In this document: piece by piece, positions 1-8,484 of the stretch | Layout: the number at the start of each line of letters is the position of its first letter | How positions within the stretch are numbered: the first letter of the stretch is position 1 | Assembly: GCA_040883315.1 (NCBI GenBank) | Contig: JBFLKU010000014.1 | Coordinates: forward strand, 1 to 44,088 | Reading direction: 5' to 3' | DNA length: 44,088 nt | DNA from: JAFGUF01 sp040883315 | GTDB lineage: Bacteria > Bacillota > Clostridia > Christensenellales > UMGS416 | Made by a program: the position numbers and the translations under genes | Notes under the pieces: generated by a model | The model's database searches: none | What the model was told of the DNA's origin: nothing | The model's input: only the letters and a program-made list of their open reading frames with translations

Positions 1-93
1 TATAATTCTTTTTAGACATTTTCTTTCTCCTTTTTTTTATTATATCAGCTGTAATTCTTCACTTTCAACCCTGACTTGTTTTAGGGGGGCACG

Positions 94-375
94 TCAGTTT
101 TGATATTTTTCAAACTTTTTTGATAGATAACTTGCCATATTCTTGCCAATTTCAACTGCGGTTACATGAAAACTTTTACTCAGAAAAGGGATAGTAGCTT
201 TGCCTGTTCCTGCACCTATTTCAAGAGATTTTACATCATATTTTAAACTTGAGTAACTCAAAATATCCTCAAATAATTCATTAGGGTATTCAGGACGCAT
301 TCTATCATAACTAGAGACAATATCATCAAAATGTGTTCTTCTATCTCTTTCCCAACCTGTTCCAACTTCTGCCAT
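94..375 (-). pseudogene. Truncated class I SAM-dependent methyltransferase
   Basis: This encodes 93 residues matching only the N-terminal part of a class I SAM-dependent methyltransferase, whose family is usually about 250 residues. The SAM-binding motif I reads LEIGAGTGKAT, and a second conserved block reads VTAVEIGKNMA. The protein stops just after that point, so most of the Rossmann fold is missing. I place the start at the ATG at 375 because a GAGGTG ribosome binding site lies just upstream; the in-frame GTG at 384 is part of that site. The substrate cannot be told. The short remaining fold makes enzymatic activity unlikely, so I call it a gene fragment; a sequencing frameshift is the alternative. 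Confidence 0.7.
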
Positions 376-934
376 CTTAATCACCTCATAATAGTGTTAA
401 ATAATTCTTTATTTGTCCATAGATATTCTCATATAAAATAAATTATAACTATATATTACTTGTTAATCAAGTTACAATCCCAACATCTCCTTTACTGTAG
501 TATTAGCCAACTTAACAGCGCCAGTTAAAACAAGCAGATTGAAAGACTAATATAGTGTACTTCAATTATTATATATTTTATGATAAACTCATATCGCATG
601 AAATTTTAAGAGGTGGATTATGAGTGTATCGTTTCACATTGAAAACAAGACTTCAATTATTAAACAGGCTTCATAGAATCCTCCTTATAATGTATTGAAG
701 GAATATTATATAAGGAGTCATTAATTGATATAAATAACATTATATTAAGGGATAATCATATACACTCTTTTTTGATTAGTTACTATTTTGTCACTCTATT
801 TTTAGTAAAAAAACTGTACTGAATTGGAAAAGTCAGATATTGAAAAATGTATAATTATATTTATAGTCATTAGTTGAAAAATGTATAATTATATTTATAG
901 TCATTAGTTGATACTATTTAGTAAAATTTTTATT
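376..934. other. Non-coding stretch with one tandem repeat
   Basis: This 559-base stretch between two leftward genes has no ORF I can support. It is very AT-rich, holds the 34-bp tandem duplication listed separately, and one 18-codon ORF with a plausible AGGTGG site (620-676) that matches nothing I know. The sequence looks like decayed mobile DNA, but I see no clear inverted-repeat ends. Confidence 0.5.
841..908. repeat. Two perfect tandem copies of a 34-bp unit
   Basis: The unit beginning TGAAAAATGTATAATTATAT is present at 841-874 and again, identical, at 875-908. It lies just past the end of the degV-like gene. Two copies with no spacer indicate a recent slippage or tandem duplication; a role is not evident. 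Confidence 0.85.
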
Positions 935-1804
935 TCATAAATTATTTGGATCAGAATCCTTTTTCATATATGCTAGGCTATATGTGTTTGGGCCGCTATG
1001 TGCTGTAACTATACAACTTGCTTGGATAATTATTACTTCCTTAAAATAATTTTTAGATTTCACGATATCTATTAATAATGGCAGTAAATTGGCATTATCT
1101 ATTGTGTATCCAATAAAAATAATGTCTGACTCAATTTCGTTAAGATTTTTTAATCTATCTTCAAAGTACTTTTGTATTACTTTTTCGAAGGATCCCCGAT
1201 ATTTTTTACCGGGCACTAAAAAACCATCTTTTGCGATTATCTCCATCTTTATACTAAGAGAAGTAGCGGCAAAGTATTGCAGTGCACTGCAGCGGCCTCC
1301 GCGACGCAGAAAATCAAGTTTCTCTGGCAAAAATGTAATAAAAACTTTTGGTATCATTTCATTTACTTTTTTTATTATTTCATCAGCGGATTTATTGTTT
1401 TGTGCCATTTTACCTGCCTCATATACCAAAAGAGCTGTACCGCAGGTTAGGCTTCTTCCATCTATTATAGTTATTTTTTGATTCGGAAGCATGTCGGCAG
1501 CTATACGACCTGCTTGGCAGGTTACTGTTGTTTCACCTGATGTTCCGATAAATATAATCTCGCTGTGTGTATCTGCATATTTTTCAAATACATTTAAGAA
1601 ATCATCAACTGTAGGAGCCCCTGTTTTAGGCGACTTATTATATTTATTTGACCAATCAATAACCTGCTGCTGATTTATTTCAATTCTCTCTTTATAATTT
1701 TTTTCATCAAGAATAATATACATAGTAACAATGTCTATATCAAATTTTTTAAATAATTCATGGGGCAAATCACATGTTGAATCAGTTATAATCTTTATAC
1801 TCAT
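935..1804 (-). CDS. DegV family fatty-acid-binding protein
   Basis: DegV (FakB-like) proteins bind a fatty acid; in Gram-positive bacteria FakB presents it to the kinase FakA for phosphorylation. The sequence shows the DegV hallmarks in order: IITDSTCDLP at the N-terminus, TGAPTVDDF in place of the usual TSQPS-type loop, GTSGETTVT, the DFLRRGGR motif, and AHSGPNT near the C-terminus. Its length, about 289 residues, is normal for the family. The start is uncertain: the chosen ATG at 1804 gives the usual MSIKIITDST beginning, while ATGs at 1807 and 1825 are in frame and no strong ribosome binding site separates them. No fakA gene is in the window. The gene stands alone, transcribed leftward. 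Confidence 0.9.
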   Translation of the reverse strand: MSIKIITDSTCDLPHELFKKFDIDIVTMYIILDEKNYKERIEINQQQVIDWSNKYNKSPKTGAPTVDDFLNVFEKYADTHSEIIFIGTSGETTVTCQAGRIAADMLPNQKITIIDGRSLTCGTALLVYEAGKMAQNNKSADEIIKKVNEMIPKVFITFLPEKLDFLRRGGRCSALQYFAATSLSIKMEIIAKDGFLVPGKKYRGSFEKVIQKYFEDRLKNLNEIESDIIFIGYTIDNANLLPLLIDIVKSKNYFKEVIIIQASCIVTAHSGPNTYSLAYMKKDSDPNNL

Positions 1805-1965
1805 CATATTCTCATTTCTGTTCATATTCAATAATATAATAACTAAGGTTACAATATTACCATATGCATTTTCATATATTTAAGAATGACATACTTATTT
1901 ATATATGTCAACATAAAGGTCTAGTTATATATCTAGATATGATACTATAAATAACTTGATTTGTT

Positions 1966-2502
1966 GTGCCAACGGCAAGAATTAAGTATAGGAAAGTTGC
2001 AGACGAAATAGTAGTGGGTGCATCCCACATAAAAAAATACAATATTGAGGAATTAAAGCAGGCGTATAATTTAATTAATTATTTGTTTGATAGGGCAAGT
2101 AGTATGAGTTTTTCACCGACTAAATATTATATTAGAAAATATTCGGGCACTGTAGAGGGCAGCTCAGTTTTCAGTACAATTGTTTTTGCATTACATTATT
2201 CCGGGTATCTAGCAGGGTCATTAGCTATGTATAAAATAGTCCTGTATGGTTCAGTATATTGTACAGAATGCAGTAAATACATGCAGAAAAAAAGAATGTT
2301 TTTGTTTGATTTGGAAGCTGAAAATAATTTAAACGATTTATTTTATTATCTAAACAATAAAAATGTAGAAAGCCTTGAAGCGTTAATCAGAAACAATCCA
2401 TATGATAAGAAGACGAATTATAAGAGAATTGCTAAAGGCACACTTTTTTACTGTGAAAATCTGAAAAGAGGACAATTGCGTTTAGAGTATTATGATTTGT
2501 AA
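1966..2502 (+). CDS. Hypothetical protein with CxxC motif
   Basis: I do not recognise this 178-residue protein. It would start at a GTG with no clear ribosome binding site, so the true N-terminus may lie further in or be lost. The middle has a hydrophobic stretch (about residues 68-95, one or two possible membrane segments), directly followed by CTEC, a possible half metal site, and then a lysine-rich, mostly helical C-terminal half. It is convergent with the AraC-type gene downstream and separated from it by a strong hairpin. It could be the C-terminal part of a larger decayed membrane protein. The coding potential is reasonable but the function is unknown. Confidence 0.5.
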   Translation: MPTARIKYRKVADEIVVGASHIKKYNIEELKQAYNLINYLFDRASSMSFSPTKYYIRKYSGTVEGSSVFSTIVFALHYSGYLAGSLAMYKIVLYGSVYCTECSKYMQKKRMFLFDLEAENNLNDLFYYLNNKNVESLEALIRNNPYDKKTNYKRIAKGTLFYCENLKRGQLRLEYYDL

Positions 2503-2583
2503 AGAAAAGGCTATAACATAGACAGCAAATCAACTATCAACTATCGCTTAAAAGATTTTCATATAAAAATGCTGAATAATATT

Positions 2584-2612
2584 AAAATGAAAAAAGAATC
2601 TTTTTTCATTTT
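2584..2612. terminator. Bidirectional terminator between convergent genes
   Basis: A perfect 12-bp inverted repeat (AAAATGAAAAAA / TTTTTTCATTTT) with a 5-base loop lies between the end of the rightward gene at 2502 and the end of the leftward AraC gene at 2696. The A- and T-rich arms give a U tract in both directions. Confidence 0.65.
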
Positions 2613-2695
2613 AAAATATAGGTTATTAATTTTATTTATTAAAAATGCGGAAAGCCAAAACAAAAGCGACCAATTTATCCGGCACAGTACATAAT

Positions 2696-3514
2696 CTATT
2701 TCTTGTTAAAATGTACACGGCAATAAGCATTTCTAAATTCAGTAAAAGTCATTCCTTCGTATTGTCGGAAAACTCTCATTAAATATTTTTCATCTGTAAA
2801 GCCTGATAGTTCAGTAATTTGCTTAATAGGCAAATCCTCTGTCAGCAGTGCTTGTTTTACAATCTCCAGCTTGCATAATGTAATATGCTTTTGCACAGTA
2901 TGGCCTGTTGCTTTTTTAAAGATTTTGCATAAGTAATTTTTGTTGTAATGAAATTGCTGAGAAACTTGCTCCAGAGTGATTTGATTATGGGCATTAACAC
3001 GAATCCATTCCTGTATTTCATATATTTTACGCGTGGAGTCTTCACCATGAATCAGTGACTGCCTATATTGCTCTGCAATTTCTAGAAGTAATGAAGATAG
3101 CTGATAGTTGGAAGCCAAAGGGCTGGAGTACTTTGCTTGCTCTATATGAAGAAGCTGTATGCCAAGAAGAACCAATCGTGAATGAGTCGTACAATGCATA
3201 TACATAGGGATGCTTATGCAGCTTTCGCCAGCTTTGTCAGAGTCAAGTGCTGAAAAGTGAAACCAGAGATATGAAACGTCTTTGGTAGATTGATAACCTG
3301 AATGTTCTATATTTGGGGGCAATATTAATAAATCTCCAGGACGAACTGTGAAGAAATTATCCGAAATTTTGATATTTGCCATACCTTTTATGCCTATAAT
3401 TAAGACCCAGGTATCAATTGTACGGCGCGGATGTAACCATGACTCTGCAGTAGCAAACCATCCGCCGGATACGTATTTGGCAGGTGAAGCTAAATCAAAA
3501 AACAGAGTATGCAT
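2696..3514 (-). CDS. AraC family transcriptional regulator
   Basis: This is a two-domain AraC/XylS regulator of 272 residues. The N-terminal half is a cupin-like effector domain with the typical VRPGDLLILPP-x-EHSG turn. The C-terminal hundred residues form the double helix-turn-helix: one helix pair at ITLEQVSQQFHYNKNYLCKIFKK and the second ending in IKQITELSGFTDEKYLMRVFRQ. I start it at the ATG at 3514, eight bases after an AAGGTGG site; the in-frame GTG at 3526 is part of that site. It is divergent from the GH127-like gene and its transporter, so the natural inference is that it senses a pentose or arabinoside and controls those two genes. A consensus promoter for it is seen at 3627-3656. 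Confidence 0.92.
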   Translation of the reverse strand: MHTLFFDLASPAKYVSGGWFATAESWLHPRRTIDTWVLIIGIKGMANIKISDNFFTVRPGDLLILPPNIEHSGYQSTKDVSYLWFHFSALDSDKAGESCISIPMYMHCTTHSRLVLLGIQLLHIEQAKYSSPLASNYQLSSLLLEIAEQYRQSLIHGEDSTRKIYEIQEWIRVNAHNQITLEQVSQQFHYNKNYLCKIFKKATGHTVQKHITLCKLEIVKQALLTEDLPIKQITELSGFTDEKYLMRVFRQYEGMTFTEFRNAYCRVHFNKK

Positions 3515-3546
3515 AATATTGTCCACCTTTTTACCTTAATCGTTTA

Positions 3547-3575
3547 CTTACAATAATATTGAATTGTACTATAAT
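3547..3575 (+). promoter_or_regulatory. Candidate promoter for the GH127-like operon
   Basis: CTTACA (3547-3552) and TATAAT (3570-3575) are separated by 17 bp. The predicted start near 3582 gives a leader of about 90 bases before the TTG start at 3675. The weak -35 fits an AraC-activated promoter. No assay; inferred from spacing and consensus. Confidence 0.45.
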
Positions 3576-3626
3576 TAAGAAAAATCATAAAATTACAATT
3601 CATATACTAAGAAATACATGTTATTT

Positions 3627-3656
3627 ATTATACATTTTTAGTAAATAATCTGTCAA
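3627..3656 (-). promoter_or_regulatory. Consensus promoter for the AraC gene
   Basis: Read on the minus strand, TTGACA (3656-3651) and TATAAT (3632-3627) are separated by 18 bp, both perfect consensus. Transcription would start near 3620, leaving a leader of about 105 bases before the ATG at 3514. The -35 box lies only a few bases from the ribosome binding site of the GH127-like gene on the other strand. Confidence 0.65.
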
Positions 3657-3674
3657 TTTAAGGAGTGATGCACA

Positions 3675-5681
3675 TTGGATGAAAAAAGGCAAATGCTTAA
3701 AATGGCTCTGCAACCGCCATCACTGAAGGATATATCCCCTGAAGGATGGCTAAAAAAACAATTAATTGTTCAGAAAAATGGGCTGACTGGGCATATAGAA
3801 GAGGTATGGAGCGACCTAGGATCGAATTCCGGCTGGCTGGGCGGCAGCGGAGAAAGCTGGGAGAGAGGGCCATATTATCTAGACGGATTAATTCCACTGG
3901 CATATTTGCTGCAGGATGATTATTTAAAGACAAAAGCGCAAAAATGGATAGACTGGATAATAAACAGCCAAGATAAAGAGGGCTTTTTTGGACCTGCAAG
4001 CAATAACGACTGGTGGCCTCGAATAGTAGCATTAAAAGCTTTAGTGCAATATCATAACGCAACAAATGATGAGAGAGTAATACCCTTTTTAAAAAAATAC
4101 TTTATGTACCATCTTCTGCATATAAAAAACAGACCTTTTGAGATGTGGGGTACAGCCCGCGGATTTGAAGAATTGTTACCGATTTATTACTTATATAACA
4201 TAACAGAAGAATCATACCTAAAAGAACTGGCAGAAATTATAATAGAGCAAAGCTATAATTGGGGAAAGATATTTAATGACTTCCCATATCTTGAAACTAC
4301 ACATAAGTATATGAGCAGAAATCTATTTGTACTGGTAAAAAGGCTAAGCATTTTTTGGGAAAAAATAAATAGCAAAAGAAAAAATAGAATTCCAAAAGTA
4401 AAAACAAAAGAACAAATTGAAAAAGATAACAATTCTAAAAATTTGCATATATTTCACGAAACACATTCAGTAAACATTGCAATGGCATTCAAAATGCCTG
4501 TTTTGGAATATTTGCTTGACGGTAACAACGCAAACCTACATACGGCAAGAAACGGTATTTCACAGGTTATGAAATATCATGGGCTTACGAACCATGTTTT
4601 TTCAGGAGATGAACATTTGAATGGGCAATTGCCAACTGTAGGTTCAGAGCTATGCCTTGTGGCAGAGTATATGCATTCATTGGAAACAATGCTGTCAGTA
4701 ACGGGTGAGAGTGAATATGCAGATATTCTGGAGCAAGTAGCCTACAATGCGTGGCCCGCAACATTTCTGGAAGATATGAGTGCGCATCAATATGTACAGC
4801 AAGTAAATCAAATCGAAGTATCAAAAAAGAAACGTGGATGGTACGATGGATTTGATGAATCAAACATTTTTGGGCTTGAGCCCAACTATGGGTGCTGTGC
4901 GGCAAACATGCACCAAGGATGGCCGAAGCTTGCAGGCAGCATTTTGATGAAGGGAAAAGGAGGCATTACAGCAGGAATATATGCACCGTGCACTGTGGAA
5001 CTAGAAATTGCAGATAGCGGAGTACGTTTAAGGGAAGTTACAGAATATCCATTTGACGGAGCTATAGAGCTGAATATTGAAAAAATAGATAATTCTAAAA
5101 AGGAGCTTAATTTTCCGCTCTGGCTGCGTATCCCCACATGGTGCAGGAATTACACTTTATTAATCAATGGTGAGCAGACAAAATGTGATGCAATAAAGGG
5201 GTTTGTGCAAATAAGCCGCACCTTTAAGGAAGGCGACAGCATAAGGCTGAATCTAAGTATGGAGACCCGATACGAAAAAACAGGGAGGGGAAGCATTAGT
5301 ATTCATTACGGAGCTTTGCTGATGGCACTGCCGATTGACGGCGAGAAAAGAAAGCTCAGAGGTGAAGAGCCGTTTGCAGACTGGGAGATATATCCTGTAT
5401 CCAATTGGCGATATGCGGCTATAGAAAGTGAAATACAAAAAGGAAATATTACTAAGAAAGAAACAGATAAATATCCATTTGGAGACAATGATTGCCCCAT
5501 AAGCATAGTGATGAACATGGCATCGGCACCACAGTGGATGAGCAAGAATGGTGATGTAGATTCTTTTCCTGAATTATTTGTCGTTCCCAGAGCAGAAATC
5601 GAAGAGAAAAGGCTTGTGCCGTTTGGCAGCACTAGGCTCAGAATAGCGGAATTTCCAATAGCAACAATTAAGGAGGAGTAG
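3675..5681 (+). CDS. GH127-like beta-L-arabinofuranosidase
   Basis: Glycoside hydrolase of the GH127 (former DUF1680) type; known members release L-arabinofuranose using a zinc-bound cysteine nucleophile. The expected metal and nucleophile set is visible: E325-x-C327 in GSELC and the pair C407-C408 in NYGCCAANM, matching the Glu/Cys and Cys-Cys pattern of HypBA1. The 668 residues fit an (alpha/alpha)6 barrel plus C-terminal beta domains. There is no signal peptide, so it acts in the cytoplasm on imported substrate. It starts at TTG with AAGGAG nine bases upstream; the ATG at 3668 is out of frame. The transporter gene follows four bases after the stop. The precise substrate is not certain, since related GH families (GH146 and others) share this fold. 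Confidence 0.87.
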   Translation: MDEKRQMLKMALQPPSLKDISPEGWLKKQLIVQKNGLTGHIEEVWSDLGSNSGWLGGSGESWERGPYYLDGLIPLAYLLQDDYLKTKAQKWIDWIINSQDKEGFFGPASNNDWWPRIVALKALVQYHNATNDERVIPFLKKYFMYHLLHIKNRPFEMWGTARGFEELLPIYYLYNITEESYLKELAEIIIEQSYNWGKIFNDFPYLETTHKYMSRNLFVLVKRLSIFWEKINSKRKNRIPKVKTKEQIEKDNNSKNLHIFHETHSVNIAMAFKMPVLEYLLDGNNANLHTARNGISQVMKYHGLTNHVFSGDEHLNGQLPTVGSELCLVAEYMHSLETMLSVTGESEYADILEQVAYNAWPATFLEDMSAHQYVQQVNQIEVSKKKRGWYDGFDESNIFGLEPNYGCCAANMHQGWPKLAGSILMKGKGGITAGIYAPCTVELEIADSGVRLREVTEYPFDGAIELNIEKIDNSKKELNFPLWLRIPTWCRNYTLLINGEQTKCDAIKGFVQISRTFKEGDSIRLNLSMETRYEKTGRGSISIHYGALLMALPIDGEKRKLRGEEPFADWEIYPVSNWRYAAIESEIQKGNITKKETDKYPFGDNDCPISIVMNMASAPQWMSKNGDVDSFPELFVVPRAEIEEKRLVPFGSTRLRIAEFPIATIKEE

Positions 5682-5684
5682 ACT

Positions 5685-6968
5685 ATGACAACAGTACAAA
5701 GATCAAAAGTAAAATCTCGGAACTGGATTGCAATTGTTTTGCTGGGTTTTTCGGGTCAAATAGCGTGGGTTGTAGAGAATTCATGGTTAAATTCATATGT
5801 GCACGATATTATCACTCCAGATCCTAGAGTAATTTCATTTATGGTAGCCGCTAGCGCGATTACGGCAACTGTTACCACACTGATTATGGGCACGCTCAGT
5901 GACCGAATAGGCAAGCGAAAAGCTATGATTTTTTTCGCCTATATTCTATGGGGTATTTCCACTATTCTAATTCCTCTGTCCGGTGTAGCAAAATCCGTTG
6001 GGATTGCGGTATTCTTAGTTGTGCTGATTGATTGTGTTCTCACCTTTTTTGGTGCCACAGCTAATGATGCCTGCTTCAATGCATGGATAACTGACATTAC
6101 AGATGAAACTAATAGAGGCTTTGTAAGCGGAATTATAGAGTTTTTTCCCCTTTTAGCAATGGTTATAACAACTGTTGTTTCCGGCATTATGATAGAAATT
6201 TTAGGTTATTCTATATTCTTTGTGTCGCTTGGCGCAGTTGTAATAGTCTGTGGTATTATAGGCGGGCTGTCCCTAAAAGAAGGAATAGTCAGTAAACCAG
6301 CCCAAGAAATAGGATTTTGGAAGCAGCTTTTTTCAGCATTCTCCAAAGAGCATGTAAAACAAAATAAAAAGCTCTTTGCTGTTCTTACCTGCATGTTGAT
6401 TTTTACGATTGCATTCCAGATTTGTATGCCTTATCAAATAATATATTTTACAAAAACATTAGGGTTTAGCTATGATGAAATAGGAATATACCTTGGTTCC
6501 ATGACGCTGTTGGCCGGAATATGCGGCGTGCTTTATGGATATTTAGTTGACCGCATTGGAAAACCGAAGCTAATGATTGTGGCATTAATTGTTTCAATCA
6601 TAGGTTATTTTTGTGTTTCATTGGCAACTACAATGCTGACTTTATGTATTGCAATGTTTGTTATGGTTTTTGGAATGATTGCTAGGCTGGTCGTAAGCGG
6701 TGCATGGATTCGTGACCTGACACCTGAAGGTGAGGTAGGAAAAATTCAAGGAATACGTATGGTGTTTTGGGTGCTTATACCAATGGTTATAGGACCGTTT
6801 ATTGGTGAGAAATTAATTGAATTTTTCGGAGAAGCAGTTGTTGTAAATGGTAGAAGTGGATATTTACCTTCAAAAGAGATTTTCGTAGCTGCCAGCCTAG
6901 TTACGCTGCTTGCATTTATCCCTTTGCGTAAGTTTTTAAAGAATAGTAAAAATAGAGAGCAAGCTTAA
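5685..6968 (+). CDS. MFS sugar transporter
   Basis: A 427-residue major facilitator superfamily permease with about 12 hydrophobic segments. The loop between segments 2 and 3 has the MFS signature GTLSDRIGKRK, and the equivalent loop in the second half reads GYLVDRIGKPK. The N-terminal GQIAWVVENSWLNSYV block is typical of the branch of sugar-associated MFS carriers related to GPH/SLC45-like proteins. It lies four bases after the GH127-like gene with an AGGAGG site inside the preceding stop region, so the two are co-transcribed. It most likely imports the arabinoside or oligosaccharide that the hydrolase cleaves. A mobile-element copy begins only a few bases after its stop codon. Confidence 0.9.
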   Translation: MTTVQRSKVKSRNWIAIVLLGFSGQIAWVVENSWLNSYVHDIITPDPRVISFMVAASAITATVTTLIMGTLSDRIGKRKAMIFFAYILWGISTILIPLSGVAKSVGIAVFLVVLIDCVLTFFGATANDACFNAWITDITDETNRGFVSGIIEFFPLLAMVITTVVSGIMIEILGYSIFFVSLGAVVIVCGIIGGLSLKEGIVSKPAQEIGFWKQLFSAFSKEHVKQNKKLFAVLTCMLIFTIAFQICMPYQIIYFTKTLGFSYDEIGIYLGSMTLLAGICGVLYGYLVDRIGKPKLMIVALIVSIIGYFCVSLATTMLTLCIAMFVMVFGMIARLVVSGAWIRDLTPEGEVGKIQGIRMVFWVLIPMVIGPFIGEKLIEFFGEAVVVNGRSGYLPSKEIFVAASLVTLLAFIPLRKFLKNSKNREQA

Positions 6969-6995
6969 CTTTAGAGCGATTTCGGCTCTGCACAC

Positions 6996-7020
6996 AAAAA
7001 TGGCTTATTCAGCCGTTTTT
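6996..7020 (+). terminator. Hairpin terminator in element copy A
   Basis: AAAAATGGCT / AGCCGTTTTT form a ten-base-pair stem including one G-U pair around a five-base loop, followed by U-rich sequence. Its position 27 bases after the MFS stop codon makes it the probable terminator of the sugar operon. Confidence 0.6.
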
Positions 7021-7063
7021 CTGTATATATTCCTATGTATCAAATTCACGGGCTTTTGCGACT

Positions 7064-7092
7064 TTGCACTGGATTTTTAGTTTTGGTATAAT
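7064..7092 (+). promoter_or_regulatory. Sigma-70 promoter inside element copy A
   Basis: TTGCAC, 17 bp, TATAAT. The same promoter at the same place occurs in copies B and C. In this copy it lies immediately before the transposase remnant, so it is presumably the transposase promoter. Confidence 0.75.
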
Positions 7093-7095
7093 TGG

Positions 7096-7551
7096 CAAAT
7101 GAATTCAAGAGAAAACTATTTTTTAAAGCTGATGAAGTATATAAAAAATGTTTACAATATGTGTTGGCATATGATGCTTTGGCAATGAATTCTCCTTTCA
7201 TAAATGAATGTATTAACTTAAATATTGATGCAGTAATCAGAGTTAAAAAGAGTTATATTCTATCAGTGAAAAAAGTAAAAAGAATAACAAATAAGAAAGA
7301 TTATATCCATGAAAGCAAGATGGAATATTGAAAACCGAGTATTTAATAATCTCAAGAATAATGCAAACCTGAATCATTGTTTTGTGCATGGCGGTAATGC
7401 GGTTGAAGCTGTTCTTTATCTGATGTTTATGGCTTCAAACCTTTTTCAATTATTCAAGGTACGACGGTTGAAGAATCATATTCCTATTCAGAGAGAATTG
7501 ATAAGATTGTTAATGAAAGGTCTTTATCAAAAGGATAAAACAGATATATGA
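7096..7551 (+). pseudogene. Transposase remnant, internally deleted and frameshifted
   Basis: Two overlapping reading frames make up one broken transposase. The first encodes an N-terminal start (NEFKRKLFFKADEVYKKC) joined directly to a late DDE-domain block (YDALAMNSPFINECINL then DAVIRVKK), so the centre of the gene is missing. The second frame, from about 7309, encodes the end, with the W-x-IEN-RVFNNLKN block that carries the last catalytic Glu of DDE transposases (here in WNIENR) and a hydrophobic tail. The layout resembles ISNCY/IS4-like transposases. A complete copy would be over 400 residues, so this one cannot be active by itself. Confidence 0.75.
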
Positions 7552-7852
7552 TAATAAATACATCATGATTTAAATACAAATGAATAGAGTTTATAATTCA
7601 AAACGCATTGTGGGGAGGGGGCATTATATTTATTTTTTGGGTATTCTTATAAATGATTTCCTCTCAATAGCAAAAATATAGTAAAATATGGGAGAGAAGC
7701 AGACTAAACGCGAAATTGCTCCTAAAGTAATATTGCAGCTTCAGAATTAATTCTACCGCTAGGTATACAAAGTGTGATAAAATATTTCTATATGATGAGC
7801 AAGAACAAGATTGCCTATTATGTTGCGGATATCAAAAGGGAGGTATGTTTTA

Positions 7853-8047
7853 ATGGAAAATAATAAACAGAACAAAAAACACTACTCAAAAAGATCAGGT
7901 GCTTTATATTTCTTCGGATTTATAGGTGCAGCAATTTACTACATTTCTATAGCTACTACTTTTTGGGTAGGTGTTCTTGGGTTTTTAAAGGCAATAGTTT
8001 GGCCTGTGTTTCTAGTATTGGAAGCATTAAAATTCCTTGGCGCATAG
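7853..8047 (+). CDS. Small conserved membrane protein
   Basis: A 64-residue protein: a charged, lysine-rich N-terminal dozen residues, then SGALYFFGFIGAAIYYIS and two hydrophobic segments ending LEALKFLGA. I recognise the pattern RSGAxYFxGFIGAAxYYI...FWxGVxGFLKAxVWP as a small membrane protein family that is common in Firmicutes but has no assigned function. The start at 7853 is set by GGGAGG eight bases upstream; an upstream in-frame start at 7811 lacks any such site. A good terminator follows at 8073. It is a single-gene unit between element copy A and the Nqr-like operon. Confidence 0.8.
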   Translation: MENNKQNKKHYSKRSGALYFFGFIGAAIYYISIATTFWVGVLGFLKAIVWPVFLVLEALKFLGA

Positions 8048-8072
8048 TATATTAACTATATAAAAATAATTA

Positions 8073-8106
8073 CGCTATTTTGGATATTCTTCAAAATAGC
8101 GTTTTT
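8073..8106 (+). terminator. Terminator after the small membrane protein
   Basis: CGCTATTTTG (8073-8082) pairs perfectly with CAAAATAGCG (8092-8101) around a nine-base loop and is followed by five T residues. It lies 26 bases beyond the stop codon at 8047. Confidence 0.85.
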
Positions 8107-8385
8107 CGACGCAACCAAAAAATCAGAAGAATAAGAAATAACATAAAAGCAAAAAACTAGCGAAAATTTATTTTTCAACAGCAAAAAAGCTTATACAAAT
8201 TAAGGTCATTCAAGATAATACAGAAATAGAAATATCATAATTACGTATGAGATAGAAACGAAACAAATAAAAAGTGCAGAGCAGCTATTCTAGCTGTTCT
8301 GTTTTTATTGCGGATAAATTGTTCCCGTGTAATATCAAAATTACGAAGAAATGGTATAAGTTGTTTAGCAAACACGAAATTGCTC
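8107..8385. other. Intergenic debris with a solo right end of the repeat element
   Basis: No gene is visible here. A hairpin with a T run lies at 8277-8306 (arms CAGAGCAGC / GCTGTTCTG). A lone right end of the element family, CGAAATTGCTCT, is at 8374-8385 without a matching left end in the correct distance. A hairpin of similar sequence (GCAGGGCAG / CTGCTCTGC, 23496-23522) stands beside the IS200-type element, so these stem-loops may also be dispersed repeats. Confidence 0.5.
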
Positions 8386-8413
8386 TTGCATAATACTACA
8401 ATTAATATATACT
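8386..8413 (+). promoter_or_regulatory. Candidate promoter for the Nqr-like operon
   Basis: TTGCAT (8386-8391) and TATACT (8408-8413) are 16 bp apart, 70 bases ahead of the rnfD-like start. The -35 box abuts the solo right end of the repeat element. Inferred from consensus only. Confidence 0.4.
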
Positions 8414-8484
8414 AATATTATACACTTTTACTAAAACATCACTTAAGTCTACTTACACAAATATGTTATTACACGGGAGGAATT

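Larger units (their letters stand above)
6974..7722 (+). mobile_element. Element copy A: degenerate transposon with inverted-repeat ends
   Basis: The ends are GAGCGATTTCG (left) and CGAAATTGCTC (right), an imperfect inverted repeat shared by other copies in this window. Near the left end there is a terminator hairpin (6996-7020), then a promoter (7064-7092), then remains of a DDE transposase gene (7096-7551). The region after the transposase ends in a conserved stretch rich in GGGGAGGGGGC. This is the longest copy (about 750 bp) and seems to be an internally deleted transposon from which the 425-bp copies B and C derive or with which they share a parent. It starts five bases after the stop codon of the MFS gene. 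I cannot define a target duplication. Confidence 0.8.

Noticed and set aside
620..676. A small 18-codon gene with an AGGTGG site
   Set aside because: Too short to support, no family likeness, and set in decayed AT-rich sequence.
841..908. Start of a CRISPR array
   Set aside because: The two 34-base units are joined without spacers and only two exist; no cas gene is nearby.
7096..7551. An active transposase gene
   Set aside because: The central DDE region is deleted and the end lies in another frame.
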